Source: Aquimarina megaterium XH134 (GTDB taxonomy: Bacteria > Bacteroidota > Bacteroidia > Flavobacteriales > Flavobacteriaceae). Taken from it: a DNA stretch of 64,000 bases. Below the pieces are notes generated by a model. That model made no database searches. It was not told the DNA's origin and saw only the letters and a list, made by a program, of their open reading frames with translations. This document shows, in pieces, positions 52,415-60,754 of the stretch. Location of the stretch: positions 1 through 64,000 of the forward strand of contig NZ_JACB01000003.1 in assembly GCF_000520975.1 (NCBI RefSeq), written 5' to 3'. Made by a program: the position numbers and the translations under genes. Position 1 is the first letter of the stretch, and each line of letters begins with the position of its first letter.

Positions 52415-53020
52415 GTGTATAAGTTTTTTATAAAAAGAAGTCTTGATTTTAGTGTGTCGCTACTATTCCTGATCTTTATTTTACCTGTATTTATACTATT
52501 GATTCTTTTTCTGGCTATTGCAAATCGAGGCAAACCATTTTTTGTTCAAAGAAGACCAGGTAAAAATGAAAAGATTTTTAGCATCATTAAGTTTAAGACT
52601 ATGAATGATAGAAGAGATGCACAAGGAAATTTATTGCCAGATAAGGATAGAATAACCAGAGTAGGAGCATTTGTAAGAAAAACTTCTTTAGACGAAATTC
52701 CACAATTGATTAATGTAGTACTAGGAGAAATGTCCCTGATAGGGCCTCGCCCCTTGATAATAGAATATTTACCTGTGTATAATGATGTTCAAAAAAAGAG
52801 ACATAATGTAAGACCGGGTATTACCGGATTGGCCCAGGTTAATGGAAGAAATTCTATTACCTGGAAAAAAAAGTTCGAATATGATGTATGGTATGTAGAA
52901 AATTATAGTTTTTTGTTAGATCTAAAAATAATCGGATTAACCTTAAAAAAGGTAATACAAAAAGAAGATGTGAATCTATCCAACGATCTGACATCAGAAT
53001 ATTTTGACGGTACAAACTAG
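52415..53020 (+). CDS. PglC-like initiating phosphoglycosyl transferase, copy 1
   Basis: A 201-residue monotopic sugar transferase. The N-terminal re-entrant helix is SLDFSVSLLFLIFILPVFIL. The catalytic Asp-Glu pair is in RKTSLDEIPQLINV, and the substrate motifs are SLIGPRPLIIEYLP and RPGITGLAQVNGRN. Such enzymes transfer a sugar-1-phosphate, usually of a diacetamido sugar, from UDP-sugar to undecaprenyl phosphate to start repeat-unit assembly. The start is GTG at 52415..52417. It is clearly paralogous to the protein at 56706, which is unusual because one initiating enzyme normally suffices. Confidence 0.9.
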   Translation: MYKFFIKRSLDFSVSLLFLIFILPVFILLILFLAIANRGKPFFVQRRPGKNEKIFSIIKFKTMNDRRDAQGNLLPDKDRITRVGAFVRKTSLDEIPQLINVVLGEMSLIGPRPLIIEYLPVYNDVQKKRHNVRPGITGLAQVNGRNSITWKKKFEYDVWYVENYSFLLDLKIIGLTLKKVIQKEDVNLSNDLTSEYFDGTN

Positions 53021-53042
53021 TTATATTTCTTAGGAATAATAG

Positions 53043-54140
53043 ATGAATAAAAATTTAAACATAGTAGCCTTAACCAAAAAAATGCTTAGAGAAGGTATAG
53101 AAAAAAATACCTATTGGAAAGGAAATCTTACCCCATTACCCAAAAGTAAAGCATTATGGTTAGTTTCGAATTCGAGAATAGAAGAGGAGGACTATTGTGG
53201 AGTTATTGGTTATGAAGGCGAAAAAATGATCTCTTTTGTTTTTATGTTCCCCGATCTACTTAATAATGGAATTGGAGAACCATCAAAAGTGTATTGGATG
53301 ATCTCCTGGTGGGTGCATAAGGATTATAAAGATACAGTTCTGGGAACCTATATTTATAACGAAGCTGTAAATCTAACAGGAAAACAAATACTCATAAAAT
53401 CGTATGCAGAAAATGTAACTACGTTTTACGAAAAACAACCTTTTACTGTAATAGCATCAAGATTAAGACATACTATCTTCCTTAGTCTCGATGCATCTAT
53501 GCTTATAGGAAGGTTTCGGTTTTTAAAATCAATTAAATTTATCTTAGATAGAATCGATAATACAGTAGCATCATGTATTAGGTTACTAAATAGACCTAAA
53601 GCTAGAAAAAGAACTAAAACACTTTCTTATGAGTATATTAATCAGTTGGATGATGCGACCTGGCAGTTTATAGATCCGCTTTGCAAAAATGACCTGATCT
53701 ATAAAACAAAGGAATATGTGAATTGGCAGATTAATGGGATGCAGTATATGCAAACTCCAATTGCAACAAAACATCCATATATATCATTGCAAACAGGAAC
53801 CAGTAATAATATTTATATTCATAATCTTAAAATTATAAAAGAAAATGAAATTATTGGTTTTTTATCTTATGTGATAAATTATAATGAGTTTAATGTTAAA
53901 TATTTTTTGGTAAAAGATGAGAAAAATTATGATGTATGTATCGATGCTTTAATAGAGAATTTTATCCAAAAGAAAACGAAATTCATTTTTACAGACGATA
54001 CCAAATTATCAGATAATATAACGAAACGATATAGGACTATTTTTACCCATAAAGTAATAAAAAAAGGATTAGCACACGATGAGACTAGGCTCGATTTTGA
54101 AAATTCAAATATGTTAAATAGAGATGGTCATTTTTATTAA
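53043..54140 (+). CDS. GNAT-like acyltransferase candidate
   Basis: A 365-residue soluble protein that I do not recognise firmly. The N-terminal half (about 45-135) has the look of a GNAT fold: ALWLVSNSRIEEEDYCGVIG, YWMISWWVHKDYKDTVLGTY and a strand-loop with KSYAENVTTFYEKQPF. The C-terminal half may be a second GNAT-like domain. It lies 22 bases after the PglC-like gene and 9 bases before the second DltA-like gene. A role as the transferase that moves the activated group from the carrier to an amino sugar is an inference from context. Confidence 0.5.
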   Translation: MNKNLNIVALTKKMLREGIEKNTYWKGNLTPLPKSKALWLVSNSRIEEEDYCGVIGYEGEKMISFVFMFPDLLNNGIGEPSKVYWMISWWVHKDYKDTVLGTYIYNEAVNLTGKQILIKSYAENVTTFYEKQPFTVIASRLRHTIFLSLDASMLIGRFRFLKSIKFILDRIDNTVASCIRLLNRPKARKRTKTLSYEYINQLDDATWQFIDPLCKNDLIYKTKEYVNWQINGMQYMQTPIATKHPYISLQTGTSNNIYIHNLKIIKENEIIGFLSYVINYNEFNVKYFLVKDEKNYDVCIDALIENFIQKKTKFIFTDDTKLSDNITKRYRTIFTHKVIKKGLAHDETRLDFENSNMLNRDGHFY

Positions 54141-54149
54141 ATCAAAAAG

Positions 54150-55646
54150 ATGAAATTTGTAAAAACACTACAAGAATCGATAGAAAACCATTCTGATCAT
54201 AATGCATTATGTATAAATCATACGTTTTATACATATCATGATTTTGCTATTGAAATATCTAAAATAAGAAATGCCATAGCTAATACTGTAGAAGATTCTG
54301 AAAAACTAATTGGTTTAGTTACTAATGATGATCTTCAGACCTATGCAAGTATCCTTGCACTTTGGCTCGAAGGGAAAGCATACGTTCCTGTAAATCCATC
54401 AACACCAATTGAGCGTAATAGTAAAGTTTTTGAATTAACAGAAACACAATATGTTATTGATTCTTCTGAAACCTCAATTTATAAGGATTATAAAGTTATT
54501 GCTTCGGGAGCATTAGATACTACAGATATTAACCTGAAGCCTAAGGATGTTTCTGGAGATCAGTTAGCATATATATTATTTACATCAGGTACTACTGGGC
54601 TTCCTAAAGGGGTTCCTATTACTTTTGATAATGTTAATGCACTTGTAAATGCGATTGATGCTGAACCAGAATTTAATCTGGTTCCTTCAGATCGATGTTT
54701 ACAAATGTTCGAACTTACTTTTGATTTTTCTGTAGTAACCTATTTATTTCCTTTCTTATCAGGTTCTTGTATCTATACGATACCAAAAGGAGCAATTAAG
54801 TACTTTTATATTTTTAAACTTATTAAGGAGCAGAAACTTACGGTTCTTACGATGGTACCTTCGATCATAAATTATCTAAGGCCGTATTTCCCCGAAATTA
54901 ATGCTCCCGATGTGAGATATTGTAGTTTTGGTGGAGGAGCATTGCATAGTGATATTGCTAAAGAATGGAGCGAATGCCTTCCTAATTGTAAAATATTTAA
55001 TTATTACGGCCCTACAGAGTTTACTGTTTATAGTGGCTTTTATCCATATCATAAAGAAACTCACCAAAAAGCTCATAATGGAATAATAGCTATAGGGACG
55101 CCGCAAGAAGATACATTGTATCTTGTTGTAAATAAAGATAATGAAGAAGTGCCGGTAAATGTAACAGGAGAACTGTCCTTGGGAGGACCACAGATAACTC
55201 CTGGATATTGGAAAAATGAAGAGCGAAATGCTCAAAGTTTTTTTGTGAGAGAAGAAAATGGAAAAAAACAACGTTACTATAAAACCGGAGACCTTTGTTT
55301 TAAAGATGAAGAAGGAGATTTTTTATATGTTGGTAGAGCAGATTTTCAGGTAAAAATTAGAGGATATCGAGTGGAGCTGGCAGAAGTAGAATTTCATGCA
55401 AAAACAAAATCAGAGAGAAAGGTGAATATGGTTGCTTTAGATATTACCAATGCATTAGGTAATGCAGAGTTAGGCTTGGCTATAGAATCTGAAGAATTTG
55501 ATACTGAAGAGATATTCAATTATATGAAAACTAAAATGCCTGATTATATGATTCCGGGACATGTACGATTTATAAAAGAGTTTCCGCACAGTATCAACGG
55601 AAAAATTAACAGAAAAGAATTAAGAACATATTTTGACATAAATTAA
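54150..55646 (+). CDS. DltA-like standalone adenylation enzyme, copy 2
   Basis: A 498-residue AMP-forming ligase. A3 reads TSGTTGLPKGVP (near residue 145), A4 FELTFDFSVVTYL keeps the amino-group-binding Asp, A5 is YGPTEFT (near 284), A7 YKTGDLC (near 376), A8 GRADFQVKIRGYRVE, and the A10 lysine is in SINGKINRK (near 483). It is a clear paralogue of the enzyme at 30549 (both have VTNDDxQTYASI-type segments), yet pocket residues around A4 and A5 differ, so the activated acid may differ. The carrier gene follows after ten bases. There is no MBOAT gene here; soluble acyltransferase genes follow instead. Confidence 0.85.
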   Translation: MKFVKTLQESIENHSDHNALCINHTFYTYHDFAIEISKIRNAIANTVEDSEKLIGLVTNDDLQTYASILALWLEGKAYVPVNPSTPIERNSKVFELTETQYVIDSSETSIYKDYKVIASGALDTTDINLKPKDVSGDQLAYILFTSGTTGLPKGVPITFDNVNALVNAIDAEPEFNLVPSDRCLQMFELTFDFSVVTYLFPFLSGSCIYTIPKGAIKYFYIFKLIKEQKLTVLTMVPSIINYLRPYFPEINAPDVRYCSFGGGALHSDIAKEWSECLPNCKIFNYYGPTEFTVYSGFYPYHKETHQKAHNGIIAIGTPQEDTLYLVVNKDNEEVPVNVTGELSLGGPQITPGYWKNEERNAQSFFVREENGKKQRYYKTGDLCFKDEEGDFLYVGRADFQVKIRGYRVELAEVEFHAKTKSERKVNMVALDITNALGNAELGLAIESEEFDTEEIFNYMKTKMPDYMIPGHVRFIKEFPHSINGKINRKELRTYFDIN

Positions 55647-55656
55647 ATAATCAATA

Positions 55657-55896
55657 ATGAGTAAAGAAGAGATTTTATCAAAAGTAAAAGAAGCTTTTAT
55701 ATCTGTATTAGAACATGATAATTTTCAGCTTGCCGATGAAACTACAGCAGATGATGTTGATGGGTGGGAATCTGTAACGCATATGATGATTATTTCTGAA
55801 GTCGAAAAATCTTTTGGGATTAAATTTAAACTAATGGATTTAATGAATATGAATAATGTTGGGGATTTAATAAGAACCATAGAATCAGAATTATAA
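55657..55896 (+). CDS. Acyl/aminoacyl carrier protein, copy 2
   Basis: A 79-residue carrier protein, the same length as copy 1. The attachment serine is in DGWESVTHMMII near residue 40. The usual Asp before this serine is Glu here (GWES instead of GWDS), a conservative change that may affect recognition by the phosphopantetheinyl transferase. It is likely loaded by the adjacent adenylation enzyme and serves the GNAT or FemAB-like transferases of this operon. Confidence 0.87.
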   Translation: MSKEEILSKVKEAFISVLEHDNFQLADETTADDVDGWESVTHMMIISEVEKSFGIKFKLMDLMNMNNVGDLIRTIESEL

Positions 55897-55950
55897 CTAT
55901 ATAAAGTACTTTTGTAGGTATACCAAGGAATAATTTATAAAAAAACGTGG

Positions 55951-56619
55951 ATGGATAAAGTTTTGATAATTGGTGCTTCGGGTCACGCTAAAGTGATTAT
56001 AGAAACTATTGAGTTGAATGCAAATTATCAAATTCATGGTCTTATAGATACGTTTAAACCAAAAGGCGAAAAATTACTGGGTTATGAGATTCTTGGTACA
56101 GAAGATTATATTAAAGATCTTGTAGAACAAGGGATCAATAAAGGAGTTATTGCAATAGGAGATAACTGGACTAGGTTTTTAATGCAAGCGAGGATAAAAA
56201 AAATATCTCCGGATTTTGAATTTATTACAGTAATTCATCCTTCAGCAATAATTAGTCCGACTGTTGTGATAGGTAAGGGAAGTATAATACTGGCTTCTGT
56301 TACTATTAATGCGCATGCAAGGATTGGAGATTTTTGTATCATGAATACCGATGCTAATTTTGATCATGATAGCGATATACAGGACTTTTCTAGCTTAGCG
56401 CCAGGAGTTACTGTTGGAGGAAATGTTAGTATAGGTACATGTACTGCAATATCATTGGGCGCAAATATTATTCAAGGTATTACTATTGGAAAACATAGTA
56501 TTATTGGAGCAGGTTCTTTGCTTCTAAACGATGTGGATGATTTTAAACTAGTGTATGGTGTCCCTGGGAAAGAAATAAGAACTGTTGTAAAAGGAGAAAA
56601 CTATTTGTCTAAGTCCTAA
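55951..56619 (+). CDS. NeuD/PglD-like sugar N/O-acyltransferase
   Basis: A 222-residue two-domain acyltransferase. The N-terminal Rossmann-like part reads VLIIGASGHAKVIIETIELN and contains a nucleotide-sugar pocket. The C-terminal left-handed beta-helix has VIGKGSIILASVTINAHARI, the catalytic His in NFDHDSDIQDFSSLAPG and the end YGVPGKEI. PglD acetylates the 4-amino group of a UDP-amino sugar. No aminotransferase or dehydratase gene for such a sugar lies in the window. It sits between the carrier gene and the second PglC-like gene. Confidence 0.87.
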   Translation: MDKVLIIGASGHAKVIIETIELNANYQIHGLIDTFKPKGEKLLGYEILGTEDYIKDLVEQGINKGVIAIGDNWTRFLMQARIKKISPDFEFITVIHPSAIISPTVVIGKGSIILASVTINAHARIGDFCIMNTDANFDHDSDIQDFSSLAPGVTVGGNVSIGTCTAISLGANIIQGITIGKHSIIGAGSLLLNDVDDFKLVYGVPGKEIRTVVKGENYLSKS

Positions 56620-56705
56620 GAAAAGAGATTGTGATTTTAGAAATAACGATAAGTTTAAAGAAATAAAGCGTTGTTAATTAAATTTATAAAAGCAATAAAA
56701 AATAT

Positions 56706-57311
56706 ATGTACAACCCATATGTAAAACGATTATTAGATTTTGTACTTTCCTTTTTGGGTATAGTAATGTTATCTCCCATTATACTAGTGTTGATTCTAAT
56801 ATTAATTGTAGTTAATAGTGGTAAGCCATTTTTTTTTCAGTTAAGACCGGGAAAAAATGGTCGACTTTTTAAAATCATTAAATTTAAAACAATGTCTGAT
56901 TTAAGATCAGAAGATAAAGGTGATGTGCACAATGTTTCTCGTATAACAAAAGCAGGAGCATTTATTAGAAAATACTCCTTAGATGAGATTTTACAACTTA
57001 TTAATGTTTTAAAAGGAGATATGAGTTTAATAGGTCCAAGACCTCTTTTGGTCGAATATTTACCTTTGTATAATGAGACGCAAAAGAAAAGACATGATGT
57101 AAGGCCAGGTATAACAGGATGGGCGCAGGTAAAAGGTAGAAATACAATATCCTGGAGTCAGAAATTTGAATATGATGTATGGTATGTAGAAAATCTAAGT
57201 TTTATCTTAGATATTAAAATTTTATTTTTAACCATAAAGAAAGTAATTAAAAAAGAGGGTGTAAACATAGATCAAAACACCATTATGCCTGCTTGGAAAG
57301 GAAATAACTAA
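56706..57311 (+). CDS. PglC-like initiating phosphoglycosyl transferase, copy 2
   Basis: A 201-residue monotopic phosphoglycosyl transferase, the same length as copy 1 at 52415. It has the re-entrant helix LLDFVLSFLGIVMLSPIILV, FKTMSDLRSED, the catalytic Asp-Glu in RKYSLDEILQLINV, SLIGPRPLLVEYLP and RPGITGWAQVKGRN. The Pro that normally follows the catalytic pair (DExPQL) is Leu here, an unusual change beside the active site. Two initiating enzymes in one operon suggest two different starter sugars, or one retired copy. Confidence 0.9.
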   Translation: MYNPYVKRLLDFVLSFLGIVMLSPIILVLILILIVVNSGKPFFFQLRPGKNGRLFKIIKFKTMSDLRSEDKGDVHNVSRITKAGAFIRKYSLDEILQLINVLKGDMSLIGPRPLLVEYLPLYNETQKKRHDVRPGITGWAQVKGRNTISWSQKFEYDVWYVENLSFILDIKILFLTIKKVIKKEGVNIDQNTIMPAWKGNN

Positions 57312-57383
57312 CAAAAAAACTTTTATAAAAGTTCTGTAGAACGACATAATTCACACAACCAACAAATCAACTTAAATTTAGTA

Positions 57384-59627
57384 ATGAGTAAAATGAAAAT
57401 AACTGAAGACCCCAAAAAAATAAGGATTTATGGAGCTGGCGGGCATTCTCAAGTCATACGAGAAGTATTAGAAGAGAACGGTTATGAAGTAACCGAAACT
57501 TTTGACGATAAACCTTCTGGACGCCATCATGCGTCTAAGAATGTAACTTCTGGAGCAAGAAGAAATCTAAAAGAATTTCCACATAAAGGATATCCTGTAA
57601 TTGTGGCAGTAGGTATAAATGCAGAAAGAGCAGAAATAGCTGGTTTCCTAAAAAGTGATTTTGAAAAGGCGATACACCACTCAGCAATTATAGCCCCAAC
57701 TGCAAAAATAGGAGAAGGTACCGTTGTTTTTGCGGGAGCGATAATTCAACCCAATACGGTTATCGGAGAACATGTAATTATAAATACAGCGGCAAGCATA
57801 GACCATGATAATATTATAGGAAATTTTGCACACATCTCGCCAAAAGCTGCTTTATGTGGCCATGTTGAAGTTGGAGAAGGTTCACATGTTGGAGTTGGTG
57901 CTGTTGTAATACCAAAAGTTAAAATAGGAAAATGGTGTACCATTGGCGCAGGAACCGTAGTTTTAAAAGACGTTCCTGATTATTCTACAGTTGTTGGTAA
58001 CCCTGGTAAAATTATAAAAACAAAACTCACAGACTTGAAGCTTAATAACAAACCAAAATCGTCAGATATCACTTTTATTGGTTCGGGAATTTCATCATCC
58101 TTCACTATTTTGCATTTCTTGGATCTTATCGAAAACCATAAGACAAAAAGAAAGATTAATATTAATATAATCGATAAATATCGAGAGTTTCACTCAGGGA
58201 TACCATATGGGTCAAGATCTGGTTTTTCGGTTCATCTTATAACATCTTTAAAAAACTTTTTACCAGAGCCAGAGTTGGGGAAATTTATTAAATGGCTTAA
58301 TAACAATAAGAATTGGTTATTAGATGAATTAAAAAAAGATGGAGGTACCTTATCTTCCGAATGGATTACCAAACATGAGGATAAAATTAAAAATAATGAG
58401 TGGGAGGATCTTTTTATTCCTCGCCGCTTTTTTGGATGGTATATCAATGAAAAAGTAAAAAACAGATTAGAAGAATTTAAAATCAAAGGTGCTATTGATG
58501 TTAATTATATCAATGCAGAAGTGATAGATATAGAAAAATTAGAAAATACATATGAATTGCTTCTAGATAACAAAGACACTGTTTTTTCTGAAAAAGTTAT
58601 CTTATCTGTTGGTTCTCTACCCGTTAATCACCTTTGGAAAAATGAAGATATAATAGAAGAGGATAAATTACTTTTTGTAAATGATCCTTACAGTTCTGAG
58701 TTAAAGACAACTTTAGAGAAAATAGATAGCTTTCTTGAAAAACAGTCAGAAAAGAAAACTAATGTGCTTATAGTAGGAGCCAATGCGAGTGGATTAGAGT
58801 TGCTGTATAAGTTAAATGACGTCGAAAATATAAAGTCCAGAATTAATAAATTCATTATTCTTTCTACTCAGGGATTATTGCCAGATGCTGTTATTGATGA
58901 AGAACGAAAAAAAGAATACACACCTTTTAACTTACAGGCATTAACCAAAGAAAAAAATATAACTGCAAAAATTATAGCAGAAGCAACATTTAAAGATTTG
59001 GATTATGCCGATCAGATTGATCTGGGAGCAGCTTCTACGGTAGATATTATATCAAAAGCTTTTGGTGCTTTATTAAATAAGTTAAACCCAGAAGAATTAA
59101 AAAAGTTTGCTTGCTATTATGGTAATGAAATAGGAAGAAGACAACGATGTGCCGGTTTTCATTATTCTAAAACCGTTGATGAATTGAAGGAGGAAAATCG
59201 TTTTGATCATATTGCAGGACGATTTAGAGATATTGATAATACAACTACGGGAGAATATTCTCTAGAATATTTAGATACAAAATCTGGGAAAAACAAAATC
59301 TATGAAGATTCTGTTGGGATAGTAATTAATTGTGTGGGTAGTACAAATCTAACCAAACAAAATATCCCAGAATTGTTAAAGAAATTAATAGAGAAAGGAT
59401 ATTGCAAACCTAATGATTCTAAGATAGGATTTGAGGTTAATGAGCAATTAGAAGCTTCTGATAATTTACATATTGTTGGACCACTACTAGCGGGAAATGT
59501 GTTTGATGGAAAAGCTGTGTGGCATGTAGAACATTGTGGTAGAATTATTTGGTTATCACAAGTGTTGTCTGAAAAAATAAATGATTACTTTTTAAAAAAA
59601 ACAGAATTAAAAGAAAAACCTATATAG
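57384..59627 (+). CDS. PglD-like acyltransferase fused to an FAD/NAD(P)-binding oxidoreductase
   Basis: A 747-residue fusion. Residues 1 to about 215 form a NeuD/PglD-like acyltransferase: IRIYGAGGHSQVIREVLEEN, hexapeptide repeats, the catalytic His in SIDHDNIIGNF, and VVGNPGKII. From about 228 a second enzyme begins with a dinucleotide motif (FIGSGISSSFTILHFLDL). It has a second one near 463 (VLIVGANASGLELLYKL) and a C-terminal HIVGPLLAGNVFDGKAVWH, as in the NAD_binding_9 FAD proteins. One chain could oxidise and acylate the same amino sugar. The frame is continuous with a plain linker. I know of no characterised protein with this pairing. Confidence 0.8.
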   Translation: MSKMKITEDPKKIRIYGAGGHSQVIREVLEENGYEVTETFDDKPSGRHHASKNVTSGARRNLKEFPHKGYPVIVAVGINAERAEIAGFLKSDFEKAIHHSAIIAPTAKIGEGTVVFAGAIIQPNTVIGEHVIINTAASIDHDNIIGNFAHISPKAALCGHVEVGEGSHVGVGAVVIPKVKIGKWCTIGAGTVVLKDVPDYSTVVGNPGKIIKTKLTDLKLNNKPKSSDITFIGSGISSSFTILHFLDLIENHKTKRKININIIDKYREFHSGIPYGSRSGFSVHLITSLKNFLPEPELGKFIKWLNNNKNWLLDELKKDGGTLSSEWITKHEDKIKNNEWEDLFIPRRFFGWYINEKVKNRLEEFKIKGAIDVNYINAEVIDIEKLENTYELLLDNKDTVFSEKVILSVGSLPVNHLWKNEDIIEEDKLLFVNDPYSSELKTTLEKIDSFLEKQSEKKTNVLIVGANASGLELLYKLNDVENIKSRINKFIILSTQGLLPDAVIDEERKKEYTPFNLQALTKEKNITAKIIAEATFKDLDYADQIDLGAASTVDIISKAFGALLNKLNPEELKKFACYYGNEIGRRQRCAGFHYSKTVDELKEENRFDHIAGRFRDIDNTTTGEYSLEYLDTKSGKNKIYEDSVGIVINCVGSTNLTKQNIPELLKKLIEKGYCKPNDSKIGFEVNEQLEASDNLHIVGPLLAGNVFDGKAVWHVEHCGRIIWLSQVLSEKINDYFLKKTELKEKPI

Positions 59628-59665
59628 TACTAATAAACAACCATACCTAACTAATATTTTTACAA

Positions 59666-60754
59666 TTGGAGCAAAATTACAAACTGTTAATTAAAAACCT
59701 TGATGAAAATTCAGACATCATAGAATATAAGACGCTCCTTCAAAAAAAATGGAACAATAATGTATATTATTCGGCCGAACATTTGTTACATTTTGAGAAG
59801 GACTCTGATACGCTAAAATACTTTTTGTTTGAAAAAGATAATGAGCCTGTTATTCTAATGCCTTTTGTTTTTAGAGAAATAAAGATAAAAGATAAGAAAC
59901 ATCCGTATTTTGATGTTACAAGCCCATATGGCTATAGTGGACCTTTGTTTAATGATACTGTGACAGAAGAAGATATTGTTCAATTTTGGAACAATGTTGA
60001 TCAATGGTATATGGATCATAATGTAGTAACAGAGTTTATTCGATTTAGTTTAAATGGAAACCACAAAAAATATTCGGGATGTGTAACCAATACATTATCA
60101 AATGTAAGAGGGCATCTTTTAGAAAATTTTGACGATCAATGGGTGGCATTTTTACCTAAAGTTAGAAACAACTATAGAAAGGCAGTAAATCACAATTTAG
60201 TGTTTAAAATCTTTCATAAGCATGAAATAACAAAAGATATCATTAAAATCTTTAATGATATCTATGTGAATACGATGAATCGCAATAATGCAGATCGTAT
60301 TTATTTTTTCTCCAATACTTATTTTGAAAACCTGATATTATCAAATTTAGATAATTTTTCTATTGCCATTGCATATTATGAGGGTACCCCAATTTCTATA
60401 GAACTTATCATTGGTTATAAGGATACTATTTTTGCATTTCTTGGAGGAACAAATGCAGAGTATTTTAGTTATAGGCCCAATGATTTTCTTAGAGTGAAAA
60501 TTATAGAGTGGGCGATCAATAATAAGATCAAGTGTTATGTCTTAGGAGGAGGTATGAAAGATGGTGATGGATTGTACAGACATAAAAAATCACTTTTTCC
60601 AAAAGATGAGGATGTAATTTTTCATACCGGCAGAAAAATTATTAATGAAAAAATTTATGATGAGCTATGTCTCTCTGCCAATCTAGAATATTCTCATGTT
60701 CATAAAGAGAATGTAAAAGATTACTTTTTTCCCTTTTATAGATTAAGTATATGA
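59666..60754 (+). CDS. FemAB-like (BioF2/GNAT) acyltransferase
   Basis: A 362-residue soluble protein with the double-GNAT layout of FemAB-like proteins. SPYGYSGPLF occurs near residue 90, FLPKVRNNYRKAVNHNLVF near 170, then the C-terminal GNAT core FSIAIAYYEGTPISIELIIGY, FAFLGGTNAEYF and DFLRVKIIEWAINN. FemAB relatives transfer amino acids from aminoacyl-tRNA or acyl groups from other donors to amino groups. Here the donor could be the carrier protein of this operon; this is inference. The start is TTG at 59666..59668 with no better upstream codon. It overlaps the next gene by four bases (ATGA). Confidence 0.75.
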   Translation: MEQNYKLLIKNLDENSDIIEYKTLLQKKWNNNVYYSAEHLLHFEKDSDTLKYFLFEKDNEPVILMPFVFREIKIKDKKHPYFDVTSPYGYSGPLFNDTVTEEDIVQFWNNVDQWYMDHNVVTEFIRFSLNGNHKKYSGCVTNTLSNVRGHLLENFDDQWVAFLPKVRNNYRKAVNHNLVFKIFHKHEITKDIIKIFNDIYVNTMNRNNADRIYFFSNTYFENLILSNLDNFSIAIAYYEGTPISIELIIGYKDTIFAFLGGTNAEYFSYRPNDFLRVKIIEWAINNKIKCYVLGGGMKDGDGLYRHKKSLFPKDEDVIFHTGRKIINEKIYDELCLSANLEYSHVHKENVKDYFFPFYRLSI

